From: Shewanella glacialimarina
GTDB lineage: Bacteria > Pseudomonadota > Gammaproteobacteria > Enterobacterales > Shewanellaceae
Reading direction: 5' to 3'
Length of the DNA stretch: 64,000 bases
NCBI RefSeq assembly: GCF_020511155.1
Contig: NZ_CP041216.1
Coordinates: forward strand, 2,294,001 to 2,358,000
Shown here in pieces: positions 20,344 through 30,219 of this stretch. The translations under genes were made by a program, and so were the position numbers. Numbering within the stretch: position 1 is the first letter of the stretch; every line of letters starts with the position of its first letter. The notes beneath the pieces were generated by a model. That model did no database searches. It was not told the origin of the DNA and saw nothing but the letters and a program-made list of their open reading frames with translations.

Positions 20344-23166
20344 TTAATAGCTTATTCGATGTTGATGACCACCCACTCTTTTAGCTTGATACATCAGAAT
20401 ATCAGAATGTTTCATTAATTCCTCTGCTGTTACGCCATCATGTGGGTACATGGCAATGCCGATACTGGCAGATATTTGAATTGATTTACCTTCAATATTA
20501 TCAATTTGAGACAAGTTTTTAAGCAAGGTACTCGCCAGCTTTTTTGAATCATCAACTTTCTCTAATTGATTGATCAAAATGACAAATTCATCTCCACCGA
20601 AACGAGCAACAGAGTCAGTATCTTTAATAAGCGATTTAAATACCTCAGCAACTTGTGCTAACAGAATATCACCGATGGCATGGCCATGAACATCGTTAAC
20701 AATTTTGAATCCATCCAAATCAATAAACAATATTGCAAACTTTGAGTGAGTTTTTTGATGGGTCTCAATTGCAATAATTATCTGCTTATCGAGTAATGTA
20801 CGATTAGCTAACCCAGTCACGCTGTCATGATTTGCCAAAAACACCAATTTATCTTCGGCATCTTCGCGGCGCTTAATCTCTATTTTTAATCGGCGATTAA
20901 CCACTAAAACCATTACAGTTATCGCACTTACGACCAAGAGCCCAATGATAAGAGAATTCATCCAACGCTGGTAAAATTGATCATCGGTATTTAATTTAAC
21001 ATCGTTCCACTTTTGATAAAGTTGTTGTTGAGCAGTCTTGTCAATTGTACCAATCACCCTATTAATAAGGGGCACTAGTTCCTCAAGGCCCGAAAATATA
21101 CCTATCCTACTCTGCTGATCAGCTAAATCCGCAAGTAAAGACAGTTTTAAACTAGGGTAATCGCCATTTTTAAGTGAATCAGCCAATGAGGTTACTTTTT
21201 CAATAAACATATCAGCAGTACCACTCACAACAGCATTTAGGCCTGCACGTGTATCTGGGACTAATACCAACTTCAACTCAGGATATTGTTGATTTAATTG
21301 TTCAACTAACTGATACCCTTCAACAACAGCAATAGTTTTATTGTCTAATTGATTGATATTAAAAATAGGCGGTTGAGTTAAATCACTGGCCACAGCCCAA
21401 GGTGAAGGCCAATAAGGATCACTAAATGAAATCGTATTATCACGCTCGCTGTTAGACGCCAAACTGGCCACCAATTGTATCTCACCACTTCGAAGCTGCT
21501 GCATCATTTTATCAAAGGTGTCGAATGCAACAGGGATAACTGATACACCCAAATGATTAACAAATAAGGATTTAACATCAGAGTTAACCCCTAAAAACTC
21601 GCCATTTTTACCTTGAAACTCCATCGGACGCCAATCTTTAACGTAACCCATTTTGATCGCGCCTAAACTCGATAAGTATGTTTTATCTTGACTGGATAAC
21701 ACAATGCTTTGATTCTGCCCTGAAAAATATCGATCATCAGGATTAATAAGCCATTTTCGTTCTATTTGCAGGCGTTCTTCGGGAGAAATCAATTCAAAAC
21801 CAGCGCGAATTCGCTCCTCTAAACCACTGTCTTCCGTGCGGATCAAGCTATAGATGTCAGTTGAAAACTCAATATTAATATATTGAGTAAAATCAGCCCA
21901 AAGCTTGCTGCCTAATAAATAATGAGAAGTAGTTGCAGAAGAGGCTATAAAACCAATAATGTCACCTTTAAGCGCAGCGTCAACCATCAGCTCAGTCGAT
22001 TCATAAAAACGTAATTGTGCATTTGGGTATAAGTCATGGATTTCAGAAATATATGGTGCGGTAGGAAACACACCAATTCGAATATTATCAAGTGTATTTA
22101 AATCAGCAATATTCTTTTTTAAACTAAAAAAACGGCTCTTGACTGACGTGATATGCCAAGCTTGTTTGAGACCAGTGTTCATTTCATTGCTTTCAGGATA
22201 GCCAATATGAACATCAGCAAAGCCTCGCTTAACATCTGCAATAGAGCTGTTCATATCGCCAACAACAAAATCAATACTAATGCCGCTTTTACTTGACCAG
22301 AGCTTCCATAAATCAACAAATAACCCGTGGGGTAATCCGTCGTTACCGATATCAACGAAAGGTTCAACATTGCTTTGCATGGCAATAAGTAGTCCAGCAT
22401 TCTGTCGGTTATAACCTAACCAACGCCGCTCAATTCGTTTAATTTGTTCAACATCAACTTTTTCGAAACCTTGATTAATTTTAGCCAGTAACTGAGCTTT
22501 ACCATTTCTAACTGCTGCAACTAGATCTACCTTCGCTATCGGGATCCTTGCTGAACTATAATAGTCATTAGCAATATTTTGCTCTAATGCCATATCTCGT
22601 TGATAGCCTTCAATTCCAGCAAAGACCAGCACCTCGCCGTTCATCGCTCCAACAAGTAATGCTTCTCTGCTACTATATTTTTGAAAATTAAAGTTTGGAT
22701 TAACAGCTAGAAGAGATTGTTCATGGGATGAACCATTTACAATACCTATTTTATAAGGCACTAAATCAGATAACTGATGCTTTTTACCAATCGTTTTATG
22801 AATAAATAAATAGGTTTGCAACGATGTAATTGGATTGGAGAAATCAAACAAAGTTTGTCTAGAAGCATTAGATGCCATGCCGATATGTATATCGGCATCA
22901 CCCGACTGGAGCTGGTCCAAAGATTGTTGCCAATTCTGTATAAGGAATTCAACTTTAGTATCTGTAACAAGTGCCCACTCTCGCCAAAGATCAACTAAGA
23001 TACCTGCAGCATGCTGATTTTCGTCTACATATTGAAATGGATAAGAATCCTCTCCCATTACAATTTTCAATGTTCCCTCTGCAACGGCGGTATCTTGTGA
23101 GCTTGCAAAAACTATATTGGCAGTACTGATTACTAAACAGAAGAGTAATCCGACGATTAATTTCAA
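20344..23166 (-). CDS. Diguanylate cyclase with three periplasmic solute-binding modules
   Basis: A 940-aa membrane protein. After a signal peptide (about 1-21) come three tandem bacterial extracellular solute-binding family 3 modules (about 30-248, 255-490, 505-735), each with an SBP_bac_3-like opening (TLKIVMGEDSYPFQYV, LLIAMQSNVEPFVDI, IKMGYVKDWRPMEF). One TM helix follows (about 746-768), a short coiled linker, and a GGDEF domain with an intact RFGGDEF (857-861), so cyclic-di-GMP synthesis is expected. The inhibitory RxxD site five residues before GGDEF reads K-D-T-D, lacking the Arg. The start is TTG with GGGA upstream; the next in-frame ATG would remove the signal peptide. Likely senses amino-acid-like or other small ligands and controls a surface or motility switch. 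Confidence 0.93.
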   Translation of the reverse strand: MKLIVGLLFCLVISTANIVFASSQDTAVAEGTLKIVMGEDSYPFQYVDENQHAAGILVDLWREWALVTDTKVEFLIQNWQQSLDQLQSGDADIHIGMASNASRQTLFDFSNPITSLQTYLFIHKTIGKKHQLSDLVPYKIGIVNGSSHEQSLLAVNPNFNFQKYSSREALLVGAMNGEVLVFAGIEGYQRDMALEQNIANDYYSSARIPIAKVDLVAAVRNGKAQLLAKINQGFEKVDVEQIKRIERRWLGYNRQNAGLLIAMQSNVEPFVDIGNDGLPHGLFVDLWKLWSSKSGISIDFVVGDMNSSIADVKRGFADVHIGYPESNEMNTGLKQAWHITSVKSRFFSLKKNIADLNTLDNIRIGVFPTAPYISEIHDLYPNAQLRFYESTELMVDAALKGDIIGFIASSATTSHYLLGSKLWADFTQYINIEFSTDIYSLIRTEDSGLEERIRAGFELISPEERLQIERKWLINPDDRYFSGQNQSIVLSSQDKTYLSSLGAIKMGYVKDWRPMEFQGKNGEFLGVNSDVKSLFVNHLGVSVIPVAFDTFDKMMQQLRSGEIQLVASLASNSERDNTISFSDPYWPSPWAVASDLTQPPIFNINQLDNKTIAVVEGYQLVEQLNQQYPELKLVLVPDTRAGLNAVVSGTADMFIEKVTSLADSLKNGDYPSLKLSLLADLADQQSRIGIFSGLEELVPLINRVIGTIDKTAQQQLYQKWNDVKLNTDDQFYQRWMNSLIIGLLVVSAITVMVLVVNRRLKIEIKRREDAEDKLVFLANHDSVTGLANRTLLDKQIIIAIETHQKTHSKFAILFIDLDGFKIVNDVHGHAIGDILLAQVAEVFKSLIKDTDSVARFGGDEFVILINQLEKVDDSKKLASTLLKNLSQIDNIEGKSIQISASIGIAMYPHDGVTAEELMKHSDILMYQAKRVGGHQHRISY

Positions 23167-23470
23167 GTGTCATCCCTATCTACTAGATATACTAATCACT
23201 ATTAACGGATATAAAGCAATGCTTGTTGATTATATTCCACTAATAGTTAACAAAAATTGAACATCCCTAAGATCGTAATTTACCTCAGATTGCGTCATAA
23301 TTCTAATAAATATTGCCTTGTTAACGGCCAGTTTAGCAAGGTTTTTACATAAAACGTCAAATAAGACATCACACACAAGATAATAAAATTTAATATATTT
23401 TTAACCAGTACTTGCTGGTCATCACTATGATTAGCTAAAATGTGCTTAGAATTTTAAAACCTGTTATCAC
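23167..23470. other. Divergent promoter region between GGDEF gene and cmoA
   Basis: About 300 AT-rich bases holding both promoters. I see no clear palindrome, small gene or consensus promoter that I would defend. Confidence 0.5.
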
Positions 23471-24202
23471 ATGCACTCAGAATTAGATAATATTTATGCC
23501 TCAGCAACTAATAAAGTTGCTGATTTTGTATTTGATCAAAAAGTCGCTGGCGTGTTTAACGACATGATACGTCGATCTGTTCCTGGATATGGTCAAATCA
23601 TTAATACTATTGGTGACTTTGCTAGTACTTATGTCACCAAAAACTCCACTGTTTACGACCTTGGCTGTTCGCTTGGAGCTGCAACATTAAGTATTCGGCG
23701 CCAAATTGAACAACGTCAATGTAAAATTGTTGCCGTTGATAATAGTAAGTCGATGATAGAACGTTGTAGTGAAAACCTTTTAGCCTATGTCAGTGATACG
23801 GATGTAGAACTTGTTTGCGGTGATATTAGGGACATTGAATTTAAAAATGCTTCTATGGTGGTGTTAAATTTTACCCTACAATTTCTGCCAATAGCCGATC
23901 GTGACACGTTAATTAACAAAATATATCAGGGTATGCTACCTGGTGGTATTCTGGTTATCTCTGAAAAGTTACGTTTTGATGATGAAACCATACAAGTATT
24001 ACTTGATAAACATCATTTAGATTTTAAACGTGCAAATGGCTACAGTGAGTTAGAAATAAGCCAAAAAAGAAGTGCACTTGAAAATGTGATGCGCCCAGAT
24101 ACACTCAGCCATCATCAACATCGCTTTGAAAAATGTGGCTTTCAACACTTTAATGTGTGGTTTCAATGTTTCAATTTTGCATCGATGGTGGCGATTAAAT
24201 GA
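23471..24202 (+). CDS. cmoA: Carboxy-S-adenosyl-L-methionine synthase
   Basis: Makes carboxy-SAM from SAM and prephenate for 5-oxyacetyl-uridine (cmo5U) formation at tRNA position 34. SAM-type Rossmann motif [17 protein letters not shown], then [13 protein letters not shown], and FTLQFLP. At 243 aa it has normal length, and the N-terminus DNIYA...[18 protein letters not shown] matches the family. No clear ribosome site precedes the ATG. The stop overlaps the cmoB start (ATGA), so the two are coupled. Confidence 0.97.
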   Translation: MHSELDNIYASATNKVADFVFDQKVAGVFNDMIRRSVPGYGQIINTIGDFASTYVTKNSTVYDLGCSLGAATLSIRRQIEQRQCKIVAVDNSKSMIERCSENLLAYVSDTDVELVCGDIRDIEFKNASMVVLNFTLQFLPIADRDTLINKIYQGMLPGGILVISEKLRFDDETIQVLLDKHHLDFKRANGYSELEISQKRSALENVMRPDTLSHHQHRFEKCGFQHFNVWFQCFNFASMVAIK

Positions 24203-25191
24203 TAAGCTTTAGCGCATTTTATAAAGAAATAGCAGATTCTAATTTGCAACATTGGTTAGAAACGCTACCGTCTATTCTGGGTAATTGGCAGCGTGAACAC
24301 AAACATGGCAACTTACCCAAATGGGAAAAAGTGCTCAATAAACTGCATTATCCCACACCAGATCTAGTTGAGTTCACCTCAAATGTTACCATTGGTAGTG
24401 GCAAACAGCTTACTGATGGTCAGACAGAAAAACTGTCTAATTTACTCGGCGTATTTCAACCGTGGCGCAAAGGTCCCTTCTCTATCCATGGCATTGAAAT
24501 TGATACAGAATGGCGAAGTGATTGGAAATGGGATAGAGTTAAGCCACATATATCACCTTTAAAAAATCGAACTGTATTAGATGTTGGCTGTGGAAGTGGC
24601 TACCATATGTGGCGTATGTTTGGTGAAGGCGCAAAATGCGTTGTGGGAATAGACCCTTCTCCGTTATTCTTATGTCAATTTGAGGCAGTAAAAAGATTAG
24701 CGGGTAACCAACACCCAATTTATTTATTACCATTAGGTATTGAAGAACTTCCACCTTTAGATGCTTTTGATACGGTATTTTCCATGGGCGTACTTTACCA
24801 TCGTCGCTCGCCGATTGATCACATTATGCAGTTACGTGACCAATTGAGAATGGGAGGAGAGCTCGTAATCGAAACGTTAGTTATAGATGGTGATGAAAAC
24901 GCGGTACTTGTCCCTAAAGACAGATATGGCAAAATGAATAATGTGTGGTTTTTACCTTCAGTGGCTGCATTAATTCTGTGGCTAGAAAAGTGTGAATTTA
25001 CCAACGTCAGATGCGTTGACGTCGATATCACTTCATTAGCAGAACAACGCAGCACAACCTGGATGAAAAATGAATCGCTTGTTGATTATCTTGACCCAAA
25101 TGATGTGAGCTTAACGGTTGAAGGCTACCCTGCACCGAAAAGAGCCATTATTATTGCCACTAAAAACCAACCCAATTTAGATTTAATTTAA
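24199..25191 (+). CDS. cmoB: tRNA U34 carboxymethyltransferase
   Basis: Transfers the carboxymethyl group of carboxy-SAM to 5-hydroxyuridine-34 of tRNAs, completing cmo5U. Features: an N-terminal helical region ([13 protein letters not shown]), a conserved [22 protein letters not shown], and the SAM motif [19 protein letters not shown] followed by [13 protein letters not shown] and [15 protein letters not shown]. At 330 aa it matches E. coli CmoB. The five genes that follow on the same strand are tightly spaced but are not part of this pathway. Confidence 0.97.
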   Translation: MISFSAFYKEIADSNLQHWLETLPSILGNWQREHKHGNLPKWEKVLNKLHYPTPDLVEFTSNVTIGSGKQLTDGQTEKLSNLLGVFQPWRKGPFSIHGIEIDTEWRSDWKWDRVKPHISPLKNRTVLDVGCGSGYHMWRMFGEGAKCVVGIDPSPLFLCQFEAVKRLAGNQHPIYLLPLGIEELPPLDAFDTVFSMGVLYHRRSPIDHIMQLRDQLRMGGELVIETLVIDGDENAVLVPKDRYGKMNNVWFLPSVAALILWLEKCEFTNVRCVDVDITSLAEQRSTTWMKNESLVDYLDPNDVSLTVEGYPAPKRAIIIATKNQPNLDLI

Positions 25192-25216
25192 CTCATAATA
25201 TTCAACAGGAATTGAC

Positions 25217-25993
25217 ATGTTTAAGCAGGCACTTGCACTAACTATTGCAGTATTGATTGTTTCAGGTTGCACAGCAACCCAGCATTCCCATGCACCATCA
25301 ATCTCAAATGCTGATTTAAACAGCACGCTGCAAACATCCCAAGCACAAATTATTACCGCTTTTAATGACCAATGCAGCAAACAATCTGACGATATTACTG
25401 GATTATCGATCGAGTTACGTAAGTTAAAGACACAAGTTAGCGAAGCAATGGCACAGTCGCAAAAGCTCGCTGTCGTCCCTGTCGTTGCACCAGCACCTAG
25501 ACCTGTAGCAGTGCCATCACAATGTCCTGAATCGCTCATTGGTGAGAAATTCTTATTAGGTGAAGCTGAAAGTGTTTATATGGATGAAGTTAAAACAACA
25601 TTCGCTACCCGTATCGATACCGGAGCTGAGTCATCTTCATTAGATGCTCGAAACATTGTCCTTTTTGAACGAAATGGCGAAGAATGGGTGAGATATGATG
25701 TGATGACTAACGGCCCAGATAAAGCAGGAAATACTTTCGAGTCAAAAGTTGAACGCTTTGTACGTATAAAACAAGATGCTACCAGTGAAGATGATCGCCG
25801 CCCTGTTATTCATGCGCATTTAAAAATTGGTCAATATTCAGCTGAAACTGATCTAAATTTAACTGACAGAAGCCATTTAGATTACCCACTACTTCTTGGC
25901 CGTAAATTTATGAAAGATATTGCCATCGTTGATGTAGGTCAAATCTACATTCACGGTAAAGACAAAAACCAAGTGACCACACTTATTAAATAG
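25217..25993 (+). CDS. Retropepsin-like lipoprotein protease ('ATP-dependent zinc protease' family)
   Basis: Signal peptide with lipobox IVSGC (Cys18), so the mature protein is a membrane-anchored lipoprotein. A short coiled coil and an Ala-Pro-rich spacer lead to the C-terminal domain (about 105-258). That domain starts SLIGEKFLLGEAE and carries TRIDTGAESSSLDA: the D-T-G-A motif (D134) is the aspartic-protease active-site signature of retropepsins, which act as dimers. The database name 'ATP-dependent zinc protease' is historical and not supported by these residues. CAGGAA precedes the ATG. It sits 25 bases after cmoB and 8 bases before a transglutaminase-like membrane protein and ATP-grasp ligase. 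It probably processes an envelope peptide or a partner of that pair; substrate unknown. Confidence 0.85.
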   Translation: MFKQALALTIAVLIVSGCTATQHSHAPSISNADLNSTLQTSQAQIITAFNDQCSKQSDDITGLSIELRKLKTQVSEAMAQSQKLAVVPVVAPAPRPVAVPSQCPESLIGEKFLLGEAESVYMDEVKTTFATRIDTGAESSSLDARNIVLFERNGEEWVRYDVMTNGPDKAGNTFESKVERFVRIKQDATSEDDRRPVIHAHLKIGQYSAETDLNLTDRSHLDYPLLLGRKFMKDIAIVDVGQIYIHGKDKNQVTTLIK

Positions 25994-26001
25994 GCGACAA
26001 A

Positions 26002-27507
26002 ATGCACTCTCGTAAACCGTTTTATATATTTGTATTTTTACTGTTTTTTGTCGGTATTGGTGCCAGCATCTATCGTGGTATTGAGCATAACGTGCCATTT
26101 TTACCCGGTGAACAGGTTCAAAGTTGGGCAATTGATGCAAAAGTGAGCTTTAACGGCCGTAACCAGCCCGCAGAAGTGCAATTCTCATTACCTAATGATC
26201 CCGCATTTGACATTTTGGTCGAAAACACAACCTCACCAGGTTACGGTTTAACTATTACTGAAGAGCAAAATCGCAAAGCGATTTGGTCGATTAGAGAAGC
26301 ATCTGGACCACAGTCTTTGTTTTACCGTGTCACACTGGTGCCAACAGGTAAATTAGAAATTAAATCTGAACAAGAACCCACTGACACTGAAGTCTATCTT
26401 TGGCCTGCAACAGAGAAGGCAGCTGCAGAACAAATTGTAGAAGAAGTTTGGCTTCGCAGTGCGACCAATTTATCTTTTGCAAAGCAATTGTTGGATTTGA
26501 TCCACGATAAAAATCAAAGTCAAAATATGTCGTTATTACTGTCGACTAACACTTCGACCAAATTATTCTTACAAATGTTACATACAAAAGGTGTTCCAGC
26601 ACGAAATGTCAGTGGCTTAGTATTAGAAGATCAACGTCGTCGTCAAACCTTAACGACTTATGTGCAAGTTTATCAAGATGGCTTATGGCACTTATTTGAT
26701 GTTGTTAACAACAAGCAAGGCAGAGACGGTAATCTTGTATTATGGGAATATGCTGGTGGCTCTGTTTTAGAAGTCATGGGCGGTCGTAGCTCACAAGTTA
26801 GCTTTTCAATGTTACAAGATACGCGCTCCGCATTAGCTACATCTATTGATATGATGATGACTGATGACGCATTAGATTTTTCTTTGTATCAACTTCCACT
26901 TGAAGAGCAAAGTTTATTCAAAGGTATATTATTGATCCCTATTGGTGTAATGGTGGTTGTTTTCCTTCGCGTGATTGTCGGTATTAAAACATCTGGTACT
27001 TTTATGCCAGTATTAATTGCGATGGCCTTTATTCAAACCACCCTGCTAACGGGTTTAATTGGTTTTCTATTAATTGTGGCTTTCGGATTAATGATCCGCT
27101 CCTACCTCTCCACGCTCAATTTATTGTTGATATCCCGAATATCCGCGGTGATTATTGTGGTGATTTTTATCATCGGCTTGTTTACGTTAATCTCATTTAA
27201 ACTGGGATTAAGTGAAGGGTTAACTGTGACCTTTTTCCCAATGATTATTTTAGCCTGGACAATCGAGCGCATGTCTATTTTATGGGAAGAGGAAGGCCCT
27301 AAAAAAGTGTTTATTTCAGGTGGCGGCAGTTTGTTTGTTGCAACCATAGCTTACCTCGCTATGAGCAGTGAATTAGTACAACACTGGGTGTTTAACTTCT
27401 TAGGTATTCATTTGGTTATCTTAGGTTTAGTACTGGTTATGGGACAATACACGGGTTACCGTTTGACCGAGTTAAAACGCTTTAAACCCTTAGTGGGAGA
27501 GAAGTAA
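26002..27507 (+). CDS. UUP1-type membrane protein (inactive transglutaminase fused to 7TM)
   Basis: 501 aa. An N-terminal TM helix (about 6-24) is followed by a periplasmic domain of about 290 residues with transglutaminase-like features (LSTNTSTKLFLQMLHTKGVPARNVSGLVLED; LWHLFDVVN), lacking an obvious catalytic Cys at the usual place. Six or seven TM helices follow (about 305-490), including VVVFLRVIVGIKTSGTFMPVLIAMAF. This matches the family described in comparative genomics as inactive transglutaminase plus 7TM, always next to an ATP-grasp ligase. The stop and the start of the next gene share a base (TAATG). Likely an envelope receptor or channel that binds the peptide made or modified by the ligase; that role is inference. 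Confidence 0.85.
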   Translation: MHSRKPFYIFVFLLFFVGIGASIYRGIEHNVPFLPGEQVQSWAIDAKVSFNGRNQPAEVQFSLPNDPAFDILVENTTSPGYGLTITEEQNRKAIWSIREASGPQSLFYRVTLVPTGKLEIKSEQEPTDTEVYLWPATEKAAAEQIVEEVWLRSATNLSFAKQLLDLIHDKNQSQNMSLLLSTNTSTKLFLQMLHTKGVPARNVSGLVLEDQRRRQTLTTYVQVYQDGLWHLFDVVNNKQGRDGNLVLWEYAGGSVLEVMGGRSSQVSFSMLQDTRSALATSIDMMMTDDALDFSLYQLPLEEQSLFKGILLIPIGVMVVVFLRVIVGIKTSGTFMPVLIAMAFIQTTLLTGLIGFLLIVAFGLMIRSYLSTLNLLLISRISAVIIVVIFIIGLFTLISFKLGLSEGLTVTFFPMIILAWTIERMSILWEEEGPKKVFISGGGSLFVATIAYLAMSSELVQHWVFNFLGIHLVILGLVLVMGQYTGYRLTELKRFKPLVGEK

Positions 27508-28463
27508 TGAAGTATGCCTGGCCTTGGGAATTAAGCCGCGCAGGCGTGCTAAACATGAACAAGCGTAATATCGGTTATATTGGTAAATACAATCCACGTA
27601 AACACTATAAACGTGTCGACGATAAGTTAATTACCAAGCAATTAGCATTAGCAAATGGCATTGCCGTACCCGATTTAATTGGTGTTGTTCAAGAACAACA
27701 TGATATTGAACTGATACCTGCGATGGTAATTGATAGAAGCGGTTTTGTTATCAAACCCGCTAAAGGGTCTGGTGGTAAAGGGATCCTGGTGATTACTAGA
27801 GTTGATAATGGCCGTTATTACAAGGCTAATGGCGATGAAGTAACCCCTAACGAAATATATCGTCATGTATCGAATACATTAAGCGGTTTATTTTCACTGG
27901 GGGGCAGACCCGATGTTGCCATTGTGGAAGGCTTAATTGTATTTGATCCCGTATTCAACGGTGTCAGTTACGAAGGTGTGCCTGATATACGATTAATCGT
28001 GTTCAAAGGGTTCCCAGTCATGGGCATGCTGCGTTGTTCAACTGCAGCCTCTGACGGTAAAGCTAACTTGCATCAAGGCGCTGTTGGTATTGGGTTAGAT
28101 ATTGCCACAGGCAAAAGTTTACACGCGGTTCAATTTGACGTTCCAGTAGATAAACATCCTGATACTCACTTCCCTTTATCCGACATTCAAGTGCCGCATT
28201 GGGAAACGCTACTGCATACAGCTTCTAGAGCCTATGAAATGTGTGAAATGGGCTATCTTGGGACCGACATGGTATTAGATAAAAATCGTGGCCCCTTGCT
28301 CTTAGAGCTTAATGCTCGTCCAGGTTTAACCATTCAAATAGCAAATGGTAAAGGCATTCTCCCCCGCCTTAAACACGTAGAGTCTTTAAAAGGCGCGACA
28401 ATGTCAGTTGACCAACGTGTAGAATATGCGAAAAAGCATTTTTGCGATCAGCCTAAGTTTTAA
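27507..28463 (+). CDS. RimK-related ATP-grasp ligase (alpha-L-glutamate ligase-like)
   Basis: 318 aa, cytoplasmic. ATP-grasp fold: a central lysine loop FVIKPAKGSGGKGILVI (ATP binding) and the Mg-binding C-terminal LLLELNARPGLTIQIANG. The N-terminus NKRNIGYIGKYNPRKHYKRVDDK is typical of this sub-family. Such enzymes join amino acids through ATP-dependent peptide bonds; RimK relatives add glutamate. With the retropepsin and 7TM transglutaminase proteins upstream it forms the known trio. Substrate unknown. The next gene starts inside its last 38 bases. Confidence 0.87.
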   Translation: MKYAWPWELSRAGVLNMNKRNIGYIGKYNPRKHYKRVDDKLITKQLALANGIAVPDLIGVVQEQHDIELIPAMVIDRSGFVIKPAKGSGGKGILVITRVDNGRYYKANGDEVTPNEIYRHVSNTLSGLFSLGGRPDVAIVEGLIVFDPVFNGVSYEGVPDIRLIVFKGFPVMGMLRCSTAASDGKANLHQGAVGIGLDIATGKSLHAVQFDVPVDKHPDTHFPLSDIQVPHWETLLHTASRAYEMCEMGYLGTDMVLDKNRGPLLLELNARPGLTIQIANGKGILPRLKHVESLKGATMSVDQRVEYAKKHFCDQPKF

Positions 28464-30219
28464 TTTATTGGCCACGGCATTCGCCGTGGCCAATCCTTTA
28501 AGCCTGTTTGTAGATCAGTGTTTACAATTTGATGCCGAAAGTCAGGTTGCAATCCCTAATGCCTGGAAATCATCAAGCACAACACCTTATACCCCCATAA
28601 CACAATCAGTATCATTAAATGAATTAGTTGAATTTGAGTCGTCGCTTCTGTCGCTCAATAATTTAAATGATCGCAATAATTACTATCGCCGCTTAACCCA
28701 ACAAACAGAATATCAGCAGAATCTGCTGATGTGCCAAGTTCATTTAGCTGATGAACTCTCATGGATACTTAATCAAATTGATCCTCAATTATTGCAAGCC
28801 GATAAAACCAGATTCAAATTATCTCCACCTCAGCAGCCTTATTATTGGTATCTAACCAGTATTCAACAATTAAAAAATACCCAGCTCAATATGGACGTTA
28901 AATCTATGCTTCATGGCTTACAAACAAGCATAGAACACCAGCTAAGACAGCAGTATTTATTCGAGGCAAACGCAGAATGTGCACTAGATACTTCCTCTGA
29001 ATCAACAAAGAAATCAATTGATAATATTTCTACTACTGCGCAGAATGTTGCTCGTTATCTTGTTTTGCAGCCGAAATCATCTTGTCGACAACAAGCGTGG
29101 TTAGCTTATCAAGGGCGAGCGAAAGAGATTAACCAATCAAATTTACTTGCTATTCATAAAATTAAAACAAAGCAGGCAATAGATAATAAATTTACAAACA
29201 CTGCTGACTTCCAATTAAAAAACAGTGGGTTAACTGTTGAACAATTATCTCTATTTTTAAACAGCCAAACAGAAAATATCCAAATTACGCCTTGGGATTT
29301 ACCACAAGCATTAAAAAAACAGCCCAAAATTGAAACCGAGATTCAAACTACTGCGCATTTCATTGACACGGTATTTGAGCAGCTATCCCTATTTAGTTTA
29401 GATTTTGAACGACTTCCAACAAGTGCAAATACCACCGATATTTATCGCGTTTGGCATAAAAAAAGATTACTAGGTGAAATTTTCTTGGATATTAATACTG
29501 GCGAAGCAGCCCAGCCAGTATACGTTAACTATTTCACGATAAAGCAGTCTGTTGTAGGGCAACAATTAGGACAATATGCTTTAAATCTGCCTTTTGAATT
29601 AACTAAGGTAAAACAGTATGACGACCTAGTATTTGCCCTAAGCGATATAGTGAATCAGTTAGCAAAAGGAAGTCCATTTTACTATGTTAATCTGCAGAAT
29701 ATTTCGCCACTTAATCAGCAGTTAGGTACCTATTGGTTAGCAACATGGTTAACATCAAATTTAAAACTAGATCATGAACAACACCCTAGAGTCAAACTCA
29801 TTAACTCTTTTAAGAAACAACAACAGGTCTTTCGCTCAAAAGTTGCGCTACTCTTTTACCAACAACAAGATCTATCTATATTTACGTTACACCAGCCCAT
29901 TTTGAATCGAATATTGTCCCAATTCTTTGAAGACAGTTTTGGTGTGCCTTATTTAACCGCTTCTGATTCAATATTTAGTTATCTTGCTATTGCTAATCAA
30001 GGGATTAATTATTATCTTCTGCTGTGGCATCAAACACTGGCGCAGTTAATTTACAATGAAACACATTCCAGTAGCCAAGCCACGGAAATGTTTGATTTAA
30101 TTGTTGTAAATGAACATCACCAAAGTCTTTATGAGCAATTATCTGCCGTTTTTAAACAACCAATGGATTTTGAACACCTATTATGGAGAATCAATTATGT
30201 TGGCACTGAGCAAGAGTAA
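28426..30219 (+). CDS. Exported protein, degenerate M3-metallopeptidase-like (catalytic motif missing)
   Basis: 597 aa with a signal peptide (about 1-22). No family was certain at first sight, but the C-terminal two thirds follow the landmark order of M3 peptidases (thimet oligopeptidase/PepF): ITPWDLPQAL (about 287-296), RLLGEIFLDINTGEAA (about 347-362, as in G-x-F-x-L-D-x-x-x-R-x-G-K), DDLVFALSDIVNQL (about 399-412) where HExxH should be, GTYWLATWL, and YYLLLWHQTLAQLIYNE near the end. The zinc motif is S-D-I-V-N, so no catalysis is expected. It starts within the ATP-grasp gene (38-base overlap) with no strong ribosome site and ends 23 bases inside the next gene. Possibly a peptide-binding pseudo-enzyme of the same pathway. 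Fold assignment is inference. Confidence 0.6.
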   Translation: MRKSIFAISLSFNLLATAFAVANPLSLFVDQCLQFDAESQVAIPNAWKSSSTTPYTPITQSVSLNELVEFESSLLSLNNLNDRNNYYRRLTQQTEYQQNLLMCQVHLADELSWILNQIDPQLLQADKTRFKLSPPQQPYYWYLTSIQQLKNTQLNMDVKSMLHGLQTSIEHQLRQQYLFEANAECALDTSSESTKKSIDNISTTAQNVARYLVLQPKSSCRQQAWLAYQGRAKEINQSNLLAIHKIKTKQAIDNKFTNTADFQLKNSGLTVEQLSLFLNSQTENIQITPWDLPQALKKQPKIETEIQTTAHFIDTVFEQLSLFSLDFERLPTSANTTDIYRVWHKKRLLGEIFLDINTGEAAQPVYVNYFTIKQSVVGQQLGQYALNLPFELTKVKQYDDLVFALSDIVNQLAKGSPFYYVNLQNISPLNQQLGTYWLATWLTSNLKLDHEQHPRVKLINSFKKQQQVFRSKVALLFYQQQDLSIFTLHQPILNRILSQFFEDSFGVPYLTASDSIFSYLAIANQGINYYLLLWHQTLAQLIYNETHSSSQATEMFDLIVVNEHHQSLYEQLSAVFKQPMDFEHLLWRINYVGTEQE

